A stretch of DNA of 64,000 nucleotides from Endozoicomonas sp965196975 (GCF_965196975.1 NZ_OZ239981.1:744001-808000), one strand, 5' to 3'; shown: positions 36,776-46,002, counted from the stretch's first letter. The notes: a model not told the origin generated them from the letters alone. Numbers and translations are program-made.

Positions 36776-37819
36776 ATGAATGCAGTGATAGACAGAGAGC
36801 TCGTTCAGGGCCATTTGCAGAAGGCTCCATTGCCGGTGGATCCGGTTGATAAGGAAGCCAAGAAAACCAGAATTAAACAACTTCTGAAAGAGAAGGGGGC
36901 TGTTCTGGTTGCTCACTACTATACAGATCCTGTCGTTCAGGAGTTGGCTGATGAAACCGGTGGCTTTATTGCTGACTCATTGGAAATGGCTCGTTTTGGT
37001 GCCAGGCACGATTCAGAAACACTGATCGTTGCTGGTGTGCGCTTTATGGGGGAGACGGCTAAAATCCTCAGTCCTGAAAAGCAGGTATTGATGCCCACTC
37101 TTGAAGCAGAGTGCTCGCTTGATCTGGGGTGTCCTGTCGAAGAGTTCTCTGCTTTTTGTGATCAATACCCTGATCGGGAAGTCGTTGTTTATGCCAACAC
37201 CTCGGCAGCTGTAAAAGCGCGGGCAGACTGGGTGGTCACATCAAGTTGTGCCCTTGATATTGTTGAAGATCTTGATGCTCAGGGTAAAGCTATTATCTGG
37301 GGGCCTGATAAATACCTTGGTAGCTATATCCAAAAAAATACCGGGGCTGACATGCTGCTCTGGGACAGTAGTTGTATTGTCCACGAAGAGTTCAAAGCAA
37401 AAGGTATTGAAGATCTAAAACGTGTTTATCCTGATGCGGCTGTATTGGTTCATCCTGAGTCTCCCGACTCAGTGGTTGAGATCGCAGATGTGGTAGGCTC
37501 AACAAGCCAGCTGTTGAGAGCTTCTCAGGAAATGGCGAACAATACGTTTATTGTCGCAACTGATCGAGGGATCTTTTACAAAATGCAGCAGGCTTCTCCT
37601 GAGAAGCGCTTTGTCGAAGCTCCTACAGCAGGTAGTGGGGCAACCTGTCGCAGCTGTGCGCACTGCCCATGGATGGCAATGAATACGCTTGATGCTCTTT
37701 TAGGGTGTTTGGAAAACCCGACTGACTTGAATACTATTGAAGTCAGTGATGAGTTGCGAGAAAAGGCTTTAAAACCTTTACAGCGTATGCTGGACTTTAC
37801 AGCTGCACCTGCCACTTAA
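36776..37819 (+). CDS. nadA: Quinolinate synthase A
   Basis: A 347-aa iron-sulfur enzyme that condenses iminoaspartate with dihydroxyacetone phosphate to quinolinate for NAD. VLVAHYYTDPVVQELAD at the N-terminal domain, VRFMGETAKILSP, and the cluster cysteines in AECSLDLGCP, SSCALDIVE and GATCRSCAHCPWMAMN match the family. ATG 36776 is chosen since the nearest upstream candidate is TTG 36758. Neither has a clear ribosome site. No nadB or nadC is adjacent. Confidence 0.95.
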   Translation: MNAVIDRELVQGHLQKAPLPVDPVDKEAKKTRIKQLLKEKGAVLVAHYYTDPVVQELADETGGFIADSLEMARFGARHDSETLIVAGVRFMGETAKILSPEKQVLMPTLEAECSLDLGCPVEEFSAFCDQYPDREVVVYANTSAAVKARADWVVTSSCALDIVEDLDAQGKAIIWGPDKYLGSYIQKNTGADMLLWDSSCIVHEEFKAKGIEDLKRVYPDAAVLVHPESPDSVVEIADVVGSTSQLLRASQEMANNTFIVATDRGIFYKMQQASPEKRFVEAPTAGSGATCRSCAHCPWMAMNTLDALLGCLENPTDLNTIEVSDELREKALKPLQRMLDFTAAPAT

Positions 37820-37835
37820 CCTGTGATTAAGAAAC

Positions 37836-37857
37836 TACCCTCCCGAAAGGAGGGTAT
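37836..37857. terminator. Weak hairpin between convergent genes
   Basis: The stem TACCCTCC / GGAGGGTA with a CGAAA loop lies between nadA and the convergent 113-aa gene. There is no T-run on the plus strand and only a short one on the other, so its terminator role is uncertain. Confidence 0.5.
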
Positions 37858-37860
37858 TGC

Positions 37861-38202
37861 TTACCCTAACTGGTCAACCATCACGGCATTTGAATAAATC
37901 AAACTACCGTCGATGGCACTGTGTCCGACAAGGTGGAAGTGTCCACGCTGGTAGTCTCTGCTCAAATAAACCCTTAACTGACAGTCTGCCAGACCTCCGC
38001 AGTCCTTTGAGGTCTCAAGCTCCATTGTGCTGATGTCAATGTCAATCATCATATCGTCTTGTCCATTTTCCAGCAGCGTTTCTTCAGCCTGTTCGAGTAT
38101 TAGGTGGTAATGATCATTAATTCTGAAATGGAGCATTTCGATAGGTATTGGAGATGAAGATGGTTGTGACTTTTTCCAGCCTTCAATAGTAAATGTATTC
38201 AT
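37861..38202 (-). CDS. Hypothetical protein, 113 aa
   Basis: I do not recognise it. It is a small acidic protein without a signal peptide or membrane helix. It has two cysteines close together (SKDCGGLADCQLRVYLSRD) and a His-rich strand (GHFHLVGHSAID). The start MNTFTIEGW is preceded by GGGAGTGGG. It lies alone between nadA and the bepA-like gene, and both flanks are non-coding. The coding pattern looks genuine, but no function can be offered. Confidence 0.6.
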   Translation of the reverse strand: MNTFTIEGWKKSQPSSSPIPIEMLHFRINDHYHLILEQAEETLLENGQDDMMIDIDISTMELETSKDCGGLADCQLRVYLSRDYQRGHFHLVGHSAIDGSLIYSNAVMVDQLG

Positions 38203-38394
38203 TGTCCCACTCCCTGTTAATTACTGGAGTTTTACGGGTGATTTCAGAAAAACGGTCACATTTAATTTTTACTGAGATAATTAGTTATATTATTTTTTTT
38301 ATTATTTCTAATTAGCTTAAAAAGCTATGGGTCGCCCAGCTTCTAGCTAATGCCCTGTGCTTGTAGGCATTAGCTCAGTATTATTCCATTCCAA

Positions 38395-39879
38395 TCAGGA
38401 GTTTCTAATCTTCTGGCGGTAATTCTGCATATCCGTTAACTTCTGCTGGAGTTTTGATTTGAGAGAGAAGTTGTCACCAGCCATTTTTACTGCGTATTGC
38501 AGATGTTTGATCGCATCGTCGGTATTACCATTTAAAAAAAAGTACTCTGCTCTGGACTGGTGAAGGCCAACAATATCATCTGCAAGTCCCTGGACTTCAG
38601 CAAGCTCAAACCAGGTATCTGGATCATCTGGGCGAAGGCGGCTGAGTTTTTGCAGTTCGTCGCGTGCTTCAAGGTAATTCTGTTGTTCTAAAAGAATCTC
38701 AGCTCGTGTGGCCAGCAGCGGGTAACTTTGTGGGTTTGTGTTCAGGGCCTTGTCAATTCTTGTCAGGCCTTTTGTTGGATTTCCGGACTCGGCTTCAAGC
38801 ATTGCCTGTGTCATGATCAAATGAGGGTTGTCGGGGTATTGCTGCATAAGCACTGCCATCTGGCGCTCAGCTTCTTTAAAGTTTCGCGTTTTCATACTGG
38901 CCAGTGCCAGTCCGTAACGAGTCGTTGGCTGACTGGATTTCGTCGCTGAATTGAGTCCTGATTCCAGCTCTTTGTTAAGTTGGCGAGCCATTTCGTGATG
39001 ATTGTTGCTGTTTAAAACAGCAGCACGCATTCTCATGAACTGGTAGTTTTGAGAACCTTTAGTTGTTCTTAGCTTCTGGGCTGACATCTGGTCAGCCCGC
39101 GCCCGAGAGTCTGCGATACGGTTTTCTGTCACCGGGTGAGTAAGGAGGAATTCTGGGGGGCGGCTGCCATAACGGCTGGCTTTGTTCATTTGCTCAAAGA
39201 TTTCAGGCATTGCCTGTGGGTCAAAGCCTGCCTTAGCTAGCGTGGTGATGCCGATATTATCAGCCTCTCGTTCAAACTGACGGCTGAAACGAAGTCGTGC
39301 ACTCTGCATTCCTGCAACAGTTGACGTTAGGGCTGCGGCACCAGCATCCCCGCCAGCGGTTGCCATGATCAGTATGGAGCCAAGAATGGCTGCAGCATTG
39401 GGGATGCTTTTATTACGCGCTTCTTCAACATTGCGGGCATAGTGACGCTGGCTCAAATGTGCAAGTTCGTGTGCCAGAACAGCAGCAAACTGAGCTTCAG
39501 TTTCTGCGTTGAGAAACAGGCCGGTGTTAACGCCAACTATCCCACCAGGTGCCGCAAAAGCATTCAAGACAGGGCTGTCAATAACGAGGGGGACAAGCCG
39601 GTGATCCTGAAGTTGGCTTGAGGCGGCCAGTCGGAAGATAAGGTTTTCAAGGTAGTCTTTAAGTTGTGGGTCAGAAACCATAGGGGTTTGATTGCGAAGT
39701 GCTTTTAACCATGACCGTCCAAGTTCATACTCTTCCTGTTGGGAAATAATACCCGAAGTGGTATCACCCAGGCTTGGCAGGTTGAGGTTACTGCTCATTG
39801 TGACGCTGGAGTAAGTCGACAGTACAGAGGTCAGCGCTGCGGCTAATATAAACACTGACAAAAAGCCCGCTCGTTTCAT
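38395..39879 (-). CDS. bepA: BepA-like periplasmic M48 metalloprotease with TPR domain
   Basis: A 494-aa exported protein. A signal peptide (AGFLSVFILAAALTSVLS) precedes an M48 peptidase domain with VLAHELAHLSQRHYARN (HEXXH zinc motif), the third-ligand region FEREADNIGITTLAKAGFDP, and GIVGVNTGLFL. The C-terminal 200 residues are TPR-like helices (YPDNPHLIMTQAMLEAESG, DPDTWFELAEVQGLAD). BepA acts as chaperone and protease in assembly of outer-membrane proteins and LptD. ATG 39879 is preferred to an earlier in-frame start. It is followed on the other strand by a TusA-like gene, as in Pseudomonas. Confidence 0.92.
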   Translation of the reverse strand: MKRAGFLSVFILAAALTSVLSTYSSVTMSSNLNLPSLGDTTSGIISQQEEYELGRSWLKALRNQTPMVSDPQLKDYLENLIFRLAASSQLQDHRLVPLVIDSPVLNAFAAPGGIVGVNTGLFLNAETEAQFAAVLAHELAHLSQRHYARNVEEARNKSIPNAAAILGSILIMATAGGDAGAAALTSTVAGMQSARLRFSRQFEREADNIGITTLAKAGFDPQAMPEIFEQMNKASRYGSRPPEFLLTHPVTENRIADSRARADQMSAQKLRTTKGSQNYQFMRMRAAVLNSNNHHEMARQLNKELESGLNSATKSSQPTTRYGLALASMKTRNFKEAERQMAVLMQQYPDNPHLIMTQAMLEAESGNPTKGLTRIDKALNTNPQSYPLLATRAEILLEQQNYLEARDELQKLSRLRPDDPDTWFELAEVQGLADDIVGLHQSRAEYFFLNGNTDDAIKHLQYAVKMAGDNFSLKSKLQQKLTDMQNYRQKIRNS

Positions 39880-40121
39880 AGAATATCCATACTCGTGTTT
39901 TCTACGGTACACTTTATCACGAATCTGTTTATGACGGTGCCATATAACACAGTGCAGTCATAAGAGTGCTTGATCATGGACAGGATATTACCCTTTTTAA
40001 CCATTTGCCCGCTAAAGTGCTTACACAGTTTTGACGCTGTAACTAATAGATATCCTGATTCTGTCGCTGATATTAATGTTGAGTGTATTTTACTGTTTAA
40101 GCCTCTGAAGAATGAGTTGTT

Positions 40122-40352
40122 ATGATGGATGTTGACCAGGAACTTGATCTTAAAGGTATGAGCTGTCCACTGCCATTACTGAAAGCAAAACAGGCGCTCA
40201 GTCAAATGCAGTCAGGTCAGGTTATTAGAGTGTATGCTACAGATCCAGGCTCTGTCAGGGATTTTGCCAGTTTTGCCAAAATCAGTGGGCATATTCTGGT
40301 TGCCAGTGAAGAAGATCAGGGGATTTATATCCATACATTGCAGCATAAGTAG
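40122..40352 (+). CDS. TusA-family sulfur carrier protein
   Basis: A 76-aa protein with LDLKGMSCPLPLLKAKQAL, where CPxP marks the sulfur-carrying Cys at about residue 15, then GQVIRVYATDPGSVRDFASF, the second conserved strand-loop. The fold is that of TusA/SirA. It may donate sulfur in thiolation of tRNA or molybdopterin. This copy beside bepA and a PerM-like gene is the type found in Pseudomonas and may not be the tRNA-specific TusA. Confidence 0.9.
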   Translation: MMDVDQELDLKGMSCPLPLLKAKQALSQMQSGQVIRVYATDPGSVRDFASFAKISGHILVASEEDQGIYIHTLQHK

Positions 40353-40429
40353 ATCAGTCAGCTTAAGCTTGAAGGGACTTGAGTTCAGTGAATGAGTCTT
40401 GGGCCATTGAATAATTAACGGAGCATTTG

Positions 40430-41494
40430 ATGCTGAATGTAATTAAGGGGTGGTTGCACAGCTATCTTTCGGACCAGGAGGCGGTTGTTCTTCTGGTCAT
40501 ATTGCTGGTTGGTTTTGTTGTTGTCCTTACCATGGGAAAAATGCTTGCACCTGCATTGGCTGCTTTGATTTTTGCTTTCCTGATGCAGGGCCTGGTGAAC
40601 TGGCTTGAGCGGCGACGGATGCCTCATCTTCTGGCTGTCAATCTGGTCTTTATGGGGTTTATGGCAGCGCTGTTGCTGGTGATTTTTGTGGTAGTGCCAT
40701 TAGTCTGGGAGCAGGTGACTCATCTGTTAAATGCAATGCCTGGCATGGTCCGCGAAGGCCAGACTTTGCTGGTCAGCCTGCCTGATCTATACCCAGGATT
40801 TGTTTCTGAGCATCAGGTTAGTTTACTGGTCACAACCATTAATAAGCACCTTGCTGACTTTGGACAATGGGCATTTTCTTTTTCGCTATCCAAGCTCCCC
40901 GGTATTGTCGCTCTCATGGTCTACTTAATTCTGGTGCCTATTCTTGTCTTCTTTTTTCTGAAGGATAAGGATGTGTTACTGGGCTGGATAACCGGTATTT
41001 TGCCTCGTCGTCGTCGGTTGATTGACCAGGTCGCTGATGAGATGAATGGGCAGATTGCCAACTATATTCGTGGCAAGGCGATAGAAATTGTCATTGTTGG
41101 AGGTATCAGTTATGTGCTGTTTGCCATATTAGGGTTAAGCTACTCTGCACTTCTGGCTGTGATGGTTGGTTTCTCGGTTGTAGTACCTTATATCGGGGCA
41201 ACAGTGGTGACGATTCCCATTGCCATTATTGGTTTTTTCCAGTGGGGCGTGGGTGATCAGTTTGTCATCCTGATGGTGGCCTATGCGATTATTCAGGCGC
41301 TGGATGGTAATGTTCTGGTGCCACTGCTTTTCTCTGAGGCGGTGAACCTTCATCCGGTTGCTATTATTCTTGCTGTTCTGGTTTTTGGCGGTTTGTGGGG
41401 GTTCTGGGGGATCTTCTTTGCAATCCCTCTGGCGACCTTATTAAAGGCGGTAATGAATGCCTGGCCTGCTGTGGCGGATGTGGAATCAAGTTAA
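40430..41494 (+). CDS. AI-2E/PerM-family membrane transporter
   Basis: A 354-aa protein with about seven or eight membrane helices. VVLLVILLVGFVVVLTMGKM and ALAALIFAFLMQGLVNWLER start it. IRGKAIEIVIVGGISYVLFA, GFSVVVPYIGATVVTIPIAI and VFGGLWGFWGIFFAIPLATL are hallmark segments of the AI-2E/PerM exporter superfamily. The substrate is unknown. It starts about 78 nt after the TusA-like gene and ends in a terminator shared with the convergent bcp. Confidence 0.88.
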   Translation: MLNVIKGWLHSYLSDQEAVVLLVILLVGFVVVLTMGKMLAPALAALIFAFLMQGLVNWLERRRMPHLLAVNLVFMGFMAALLLVIFVVVPLVWEQVTHLLNAMPGMVREGQTLLVSLPDLYPGFVSEHQVSLLVTTINKHLADFGQWAFSFSLSKLPGIVALMVYLILVPILVFFFLKDKDVLLGWITGILPRRRRLIDQVADEMNGQIANYIRGKAIEIVIVGGISYVLFAILGLSYSALLAVMVGFSVVVPYIGATVVTIPIAIIGFFQWGVGDQFVILMVAYAIIQALDGNVLVPLLFSEAVNLHPVAIILAVLVFGGLWGFWGIFFAIPLATLLKAVMNAWPAVADVESS

Positions 41495-41495
41495 A

Positions 41496-41517
41496 AAAGT
41501 GGGCTTTGGCCCACTTT
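41496..41517. terminator. Bidirectional hairpin between the PerM-like gene and bcp
   Basis: The stem AAAGTGGGC / GCCCACTTT with a TTT-type loop starts within 2 nt of the transporter stop. A-rich and T-rich sides allow use from both strands. Confidence 0.7.
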
Positions 41518-41539
41518 AGTTGAGAGAATGGTGCTTTAA

Positions 41540-42052
41540 TTACTCCTCTTCGTCGCTCTCTTCGCTATTGTCTGTCAGGGCTTGAGTATCTACCATCTGA
41601 GCGGCTTGTAAAACATCTTCTACATGCCCTTTGATACGAACCTTTCGCCATTCATGTTGGAGAACGCCATTGCTATCAATGAGGAAGGTGCTCCGTTCGA
41701 TCCCCATATACTCCTTGCCATACATTTGTTTTAGTTTGATAACGTCAAACAGTTTGCAAAGCGTTTCATCTTTGTCTGAAATCAGCTCAAAGGGGAAGTC
41801 ATGTTTAGCTCGAAAGTTTTCATGAGCTTTCATGCCGTCTTTGGATACACCAAAGACCAGGGTATCTGAGTCCTGAAACTGCTCATAGAGATCTCTGAAG
41901 GCCTGCCCTTCACTGGTGCAGCCGGGAGTATTGTCTTTTGGGTAAAAAAACAGTACGACTTTACGACCTTTGAGTTCAGAGAGTTTGACCATCGTGTCAC
42001 TGGTCGCTTGGGCGGTAAAGTCAGGAACGGGTTGGCCCAGAGTTACGCTCAT
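41540..42052 (-). CDS. bcp: Thiol peroxidase Bcp (PrxQ type)
   Basis: A 170-aa peroxiredoxin that reduces peroxides using thioredoxin. VVLFFYPKDNTPGCTSEGQA carries the peroxidatic Cys45. The usual resolving Cys five residues later is Gln50 here, so resolution must use another thiol (perhaps the Cys in DETLCKLFD) or an external one. The C-terminus has an acidic tail (SEESDEEE). The position between the PerM-like gene and dapA is conserved with Pseudomonas, although gcvR, expected next, is absent. Confidence 0.93.
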   Translation of the reverse strand: MSVTLGQPVPDFTAQATSDTMVKLSELKGRKVVLFFYPKDNTPGCTSEGQAFRDLYEQFQDSDTLVFGVSKDGMKAHENFRAKHDFPFELISDKDETLCKLFDVIKLKQMYGKEYMGIERSTFLIDSNGVLQHEWRKVRIKGHVEDVLQAAQMVDTQALTDNSEESDEEE

Positions 42053-42126
42053 GTTTTATCCTTAGTCGCTCTCATTTGGTTAAATAGCTGCAGGTTCTGT
42101 TGGTCTAATACAGCAGCCCCAGAGAA

Positions 42127-42282
42127 TTATAAATTTATCGGCTCAGGCAGCGAAAGTTCGACCACTTCCCCGCCCGTATGTCTGCGGCGAAGCTGCCATG
42201 GTAATCCATGCAATTGTTCTGCTTCCTCTTCAGAGCCATCTTGTATGAGAAGAAAGAGCTCTGGAGCCAATACGGAAGTCAT
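42127..42282 (-). CDS. Possible 51-aa protein or gene remnant
   Basis: On the minus strand an ATG opens 51 codons (MTSVLAPELFLLIQDGSEE, later WQLRRRHTGGEVVELSLPEP). Residue choice looks protein-like, but there is no Shine-Dalgarno. It occupies the interval between bcp and dapA where gcvR is found in relatives. The peptide does not clearly match GcvR, so it may be a decayed remnant or a small lineage-specific gene. Confidence 0.3.
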   Translation of the reverse strand: MTSVLAPELFLLIQDGSEEEAEQLHGLPWQLRRRHTGGEVVELSLPEPINL

Positions 42283-42480
42283 TATTAAATTCAGGGAGAT
42301 AGTTTAAACCATCACTGAAAAAAAGGCAGGTTCTGAAGTAGGTATTCAAAGAATTGGGTTTTTCTCTCTTCGGGGCTTGAGCTTTTTCAATAAAGAGTCG
42401 CTGTGGGTAAGATTTCGGCCTTGTGAATATAAAGGGGCATTAGTAACATTACGCAAGATTCTGCCTTTAGGAGTGAACTG

Positions 42481-43356
42481 ATGATTACCGGGAGCCTGGT
42501 GGCAATTGTTACCCCCATGTATGGCAATGGTGAGCTGGACTGGGAGAGTATGCATGCACTTGTAGAGCATCATATCGACCAGGGAACTGATGGGATCGTG
42601 GTGGTGGGCACCACAGGTGAGTCAGCCACTCTGACTGTGCAGGAACATTGTGAAGCCATTAAGCGGATGGTGGATCAGGTTAATGGCCGGATTCCTGTGA
42701 TTGCCGGTACAGGGGCGAACTCGACAGCTGAGGCAGTACATCTGACAGCTGAAGCCAAGGCATTGGGGGTCGATGCCTGTTTGCTGGTGACACCTTATTA
42801 CAACAAGCCGACTCAGGAAGGGCTTTATCTTCATTATAAAACGGTAGCTGAATCGGTCTCGATTCCCCAGATTCTCTATAATGTGCCCGGTCGTACTGCG
42901 GTAGATCTTTTACCAGAAACTATAGGTCGCCTGAGTCAGCTTGATAATATTGTTGGTGTGAAAGAAGCTACGGGTATTATTGAGCGCGGCAGACAGATTC
43001 GGGAACTGTGTGGTGATGACTTTGCTATTTATTCCGGCGATGATGCCACTGGTATGGAGTTGATGCTCCAGGGGGCAAATGGTGTTATCTCTGTCGTTAA
43101 TAATGTTGCTCCAAAAACTATGCATGAATTGTGTGTCGCTGCGATTGCAGGCGATCGCAGTTCAGCTGAAGCGCTCAATGCCCAGATTGATGCATTGAGC
43201 AGCAAGCTCTTTCTGGAAGCCAATCCGATTCCAGTGAAATGGGCATTAATGGAAATGGGGATGATCAAGGAAGGTATTCGTTTGCCATTGACGCCCCTCT
43301 CAGGGTGTTATCACTCTGAGGTTAGAAGTGCACTGAAAAAGGCGGGGTTGATTTGA
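42481..43356 (+). CDS. dapA: 4-hydroxy-tetrahydrodipicolinate synthase
   Basis: A 291-aa TIM-barrel enzyme that condenses pyruvate with aspartate semialdehyde, first committed to lysine and diaminopimelate. VVGTTGESATL has the Thr-Thr pair, YYNKPTQEGLYLHYKTVAE and ILYNVPGRTAVDLLPET have active-site Tyr and Arg regions, and IVGVKEATG holds the Schiff-base Lys. AGGAG lies before the ATG. The stop overlaps the bamC start (TGATG), so the two are translationally coupled. Confidence 0.96.
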   Translation: MITGSLVAIVTPMYGNGELDWESMHALVEHHIDQGTDGIVVVGTTGESATLTVQEHCEAIKRMVDQVNGRIPVIAGTGANSTAEAVHLTAEAKALGVDACLLVTPYYNKPTQEGLYLHYKTVAESVSIPQILYNVPGRTAVDLLPETIGRLSQLDNIVGVKEATGIIERGRQIRELCGDDFAIYSGDDATGMELMLQGANGVISVVNNVAPKTMHELCVAAIAGDRSSAEALNAQIDALSSKLFLEANPIPVKWALMEMGMIKEGIRLPLTPLSGCYHSEVRSALKKAGLI

Positions 43357-44528
43357 TGGTTCCAGGTCAAAGGATCAGTGAGTTGAAAAGGCGCACCCGG
43401 TTGGGCCTGTCTGTTGCTATCGGCACGTTGGTGTTGACAGGTTGTGCCAATCCCTTTGGCCAGCAAGGGTATCTGCGGGATCGTGCTGGTGACTATACGG
43501 AGGCCCAGGCTTCCAAGCCAATTCAACTGCCTGATAATGTTCAGTCCCGTGAGCTGGGTGATATTCTGGTGATTCCTGAAATCAGTCAAGCTGGCCAGCA
43601 GTTACCTAGAGACTTCGAAGTACCAAGGCCATCCCAGCGATTGATGATGAAAGAGGGTGATCACTACAGCCTTGAGCGAAATGGCAGTCAGGAATGGTTG
43701 TCTGTAGATCGTGAACCATCAGAAGTCTGGCCCGGAGTGATAGGCTATCTTGATGAGTTAGGTGTTGGTATTGCCACAAAGAATCCAGCCAAGGGGATTG
43801 TAGAAACCCAGTGGAATGATTTTGGCAACGATAAAGATCACGGTGTGATGTACCGGACATTAGGTAAGTTGTTTGGTGTTGATGATCTTGATCCAATGGA
43901 AGACCGTTTTCGCTTTGAGGTTCGTGGTGGTCTGAAAGAGGGTACGACGGAGATTCATGTTTATCATCAGGGGCGCCCTCTTCCAAAGAAAGGAAAAGAG
44001 CCTTCTGTCCCAGTGAAATGGGATAACCTGGGGGAACGAAGCAAACGGTTGGATAATGGTGTACTCGCTGAGCTGCTGGTTTTTCTAGCTCGAAATGAGA
44101 CGAAGTCATCTGTTTCTCTTCAGGCCCAGGGGCTGGATGTTAGTTCACTTGCTGAGATAGGGCGGGATGGTAACGGTAACCCGGTGCTGACTGTTCGTGG
44201 TTTGTCTTATGCTCGTGTATGGGACTCTGTTTCCAATTCATTGGATAAGGCTGGGCTTAAAGTAGTGGATCGTAACCGCTCTGCAGGTCTCTTTTATCTT
44301 GCAGACGGAGTTCCGCAGCTGAAACAGGCTGAAAAGAAAAAGAGCTTCTGGTCTGGCTGGTTCAGCGATGAAGAAGAAGTGGATGTTTCTGATGAGAAGA
44401 AAACGTTAACGGTTAGGGTGAGTAATTACTCGGAAGTCGTTCAGCTCTCTGTAGAAAAGGATGTTAATACATCAGCACCTGCAGAGGTTAGTCAGAGGCT
44501 ACTTAAGGTTATCCAGAATAACCTCTAA
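43356..44528 (+). CDS. bamC: Outer-membrane assembly lipoprotein BamC
   Basis: A 390-aa lipoprotein. A signal (LGLSVAIGTLVLTGC) ends in a lipobox. The flexible N-terminal segment QLPDNVQSRELGDILVIPE is the part that binds BamD. Two helix-grip domains follow (EWLSVDREPSEVWPGVIGYL and DGNGNPVLTVRGLSYARVWD). It belongs to the BAM complex inserting beta-barrels. ATG 43356 overlaps the dapA stop. A terminator follows, and an IS element begins right after it. Confidence 0.92.
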   Translation: MVPGQRISELKRRTRLGLSVAIGTLVLTGCANPFGQQGYLRDRAGDYTEAQASKPIQLPDNVQSRELGDILVIPEISQAGQQLPRDFEVPRPSQRLMMKEGDHYSLERNGSQEWLSVDREPSEVWPGVIGYLDELGVGIATKNPAKGIVETQWNDFGNDKDHGVMYRTLGKLFGVDDLDPMEDRFRFEVRGGLKEGTTEIHVYHQGRPLPKKGKEPSVPVKWDNLGERSKRLDNGVLAELLVFLARNETKSSVSLQAQGLDVSSLAEIGRDGNGNPVLTVRGLSYARVWDSVSNSLDKAGLKVVDRNRSAGLFYLADGVPQLKQAEKKKSFWSGWFSDEEEVDVSDEKKTLTVRVSNYSEVVQLSVEKDVNTSAPAEVSQRLLKVIQNNL

Positions 44529-44531
44529 TAA

Positions 44532-44558
44532 AAAAGCAGGCGCAAGCCTGCTTTTTTT
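44532..44558 (+). terminator. Rho-independent terminator of dapA-bamC
   Basis: The stem AAAAGCAGGC / GCCTGCTTTT with a GCAA loop is followed by a T-run. It lies 4 nt past the bamC stop and 12 nt before the ISKra4-family element, which left it intact. Confidence 0.88.
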
Positions 44559-44569
44559 GCCTGTCGTTC

Positions 44570-45960
44570 GGGTGCTCTCTCAATTTGATAACTGACTCAT
44601 AGGTTAGCTTCAACCTTTCCAGTCATGAACTCAGACCAAAGTTGTTCCCAGCGCCCCTTACTCTGGATCAGTGCTCTTGTTGTCAAAAGCACTTCCGCTC
44701 CTGTTGCTTTCCACCTCATTCCAGAACCACATAATCGTTGCTTTACCAGAGTCTTACAAGCCGCTTCAGTAACTCCTGAACCTATTGGCCAATGGCGTTT
44801 AAGCGCCTGATGATAATTCATTAACTGGTGATTGTTTGTAAAATAGCTCACAGCTTTGTAGCGCTTCTCTGTCAGTGCGATTGTCTTTTTCGGGAGCTCG
44901 GCTGATTCAATTTCCTGAAGGATTTTTTTGGCTGCTCCACGCTTGTTTTTCAAACTATGTAGCCTGTCTTCAAGCCACTGGTGTCGCTTCGCCTTACTGG
45001 TTGGAAACAGTGCTTCCGCTGCTCCAGCTAAATATTCAGATGCATGATAAAAATCGAGTATCTGCCCAGAGGTATGTTGTTTCAAATAACTCCAGTTTTC
45101 TCTAGCCCCGTCAGCTACCCCGATGTATGTGGCATTTGGGTAGAGTCGTTTTAGATCTGCAATCTCCTCGTCGAGCTTGCTCATAAAGCTTTGTTTACCA
45201 TACTCTGGCGAACTGGCTGTATATATCGTGTGGAGCCTGTCTCCATCTGCAGAATATAGGCTCAATGTCCCACACATGGCTTCCCTCCAGCCTTCTTCAC
45301 AAAGCAGCATGCAGGTTCCATCCAGACCAATGGCTATTGTTTCAACAGGCTCTTTTAGTGGAGGAAGGTGGTAGTGAGTGTCTTGCTGGTCTTCAATTAA
45401 TGCACCTACTCTGTCCGATAAATGCTTGATATAAGAATTTGAAAGCGTCCTTTGATGGTTGGTCTCAAAATCTTCTTTTACCGCAGGCGCTGGCATCTGG
45501 CTGTATTTCCAGGCGATAGACTTGGCAAATTTGGGGGTAGCTGAACCAATAATACCGGCACGAAGATCAAGTGCTGCCAGAGTACTGCCACCTCTGACAC
45601 CCTGATATACGGAGCGCTCCAAAGGTATACGACCGTATAAGGTTTCATAGTGCTTAAGAACCTTTCCTTTGTAGTTCCACTTCTGCTGATTAACGACGAT
45701 AGGTTCTTTATTGGGTGATTCAAATAGCCCCAATAACTCTTTTGTTCCAAGCTGCCCGGCTTCATTGAGTGCACGCTGTAAACTATCTTCAAGATTCAGC
45801 ATGTTGCCTGAATCTATAGAAACTTCAATTTGCAAAACGATGCTTTTGGTAGAGCTGGAAATAACAGAAGCGGGCATGACAGTTAACTATTATGAGTGGT
45901 GTTCCCATAGTAGCTGTGAAAATAGAGCACTATTGTTTCAATCATTCAGAGAGAGCACCC
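44570..45960 (-). mobile_element. ISKra4-family insertion sequence (1391 bp)
   Basis: The ends are inverted GGGTGCTCTCTC at 44570 and GAGAGAGCACCC finishing at 45960. An exact 8-bp duplication TGTCGTTC flanks them at 44562-44569 and 45961-45968. One transposase gene fills the element. It landed between the bamC terminator and the convergent purC and breaks no gene. The perfect duplication suggests a recent event. Confidence 0.9.
44597..45877 (-). CDS. ISKra4-family transposase
   Basis: A 426-aa transposase. ETLYGRIPLERSVYQGVRGG at the N-terminal part, then IAIGLDGTCMLLCEEGWREA with the first catalytic Asp, YIGVADGARENWSYL with the second, and WPIGSGVTEAACKTLVKQRL with the Glu and a family-specific C-terminal box (CGSGMRWKATGAEVLLTTRA). 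The frame is complete and no frameshift is needed. Confidence 0.9.
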   Translation of the reverse strand: MPASVISSSTKSIVLQIEVSIDSGNMLNLEDSLQRALNEAGQLGTKELLGLFESPNKEPIVVNQQKWNYKGKVLKHYETLYGRIPLERSVYQGVRGGSTLAALDLRAGIIGSATPKFAKSIAWKYSQMPAPAVKEDFETNHQRTLSNSYIKHLSDRVGALIEDQQDTHYHLPPLKEPVETIAIGLDGTCMLLCEEGWREAMCGTLSLYSADGDRLHTIYTASSPEYGKQSFMSKLDEEIADLKRLYPNATYIGVADGARENWSYLKQHTSGQILDFYHASEYLAGAAEALFPTSKAKRHQWLEDRLHSLKNKRGAAKKILQEIESAELPKKTIALTEKRYKAVSYFTNNHQLMNYHQALKRHWPIGSGVTEAACKTLVKQRLCGSGMRWKATGAEVLLTTRALIQSKGRWEQLWSEFMTGKVEANL

Positions 45961-46002
45961 TGTCGTTCTTAAGCGCAGGTTGTTGCTTTTGAATAGTGAC
46001 CT

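Noticed and set aside
42283..42480. A gcvR gene between bcp and dapA
   Set aside because: The interval is too short and the only protein-like frame nearby (42127-42282) does not show ACT-domain motifs.
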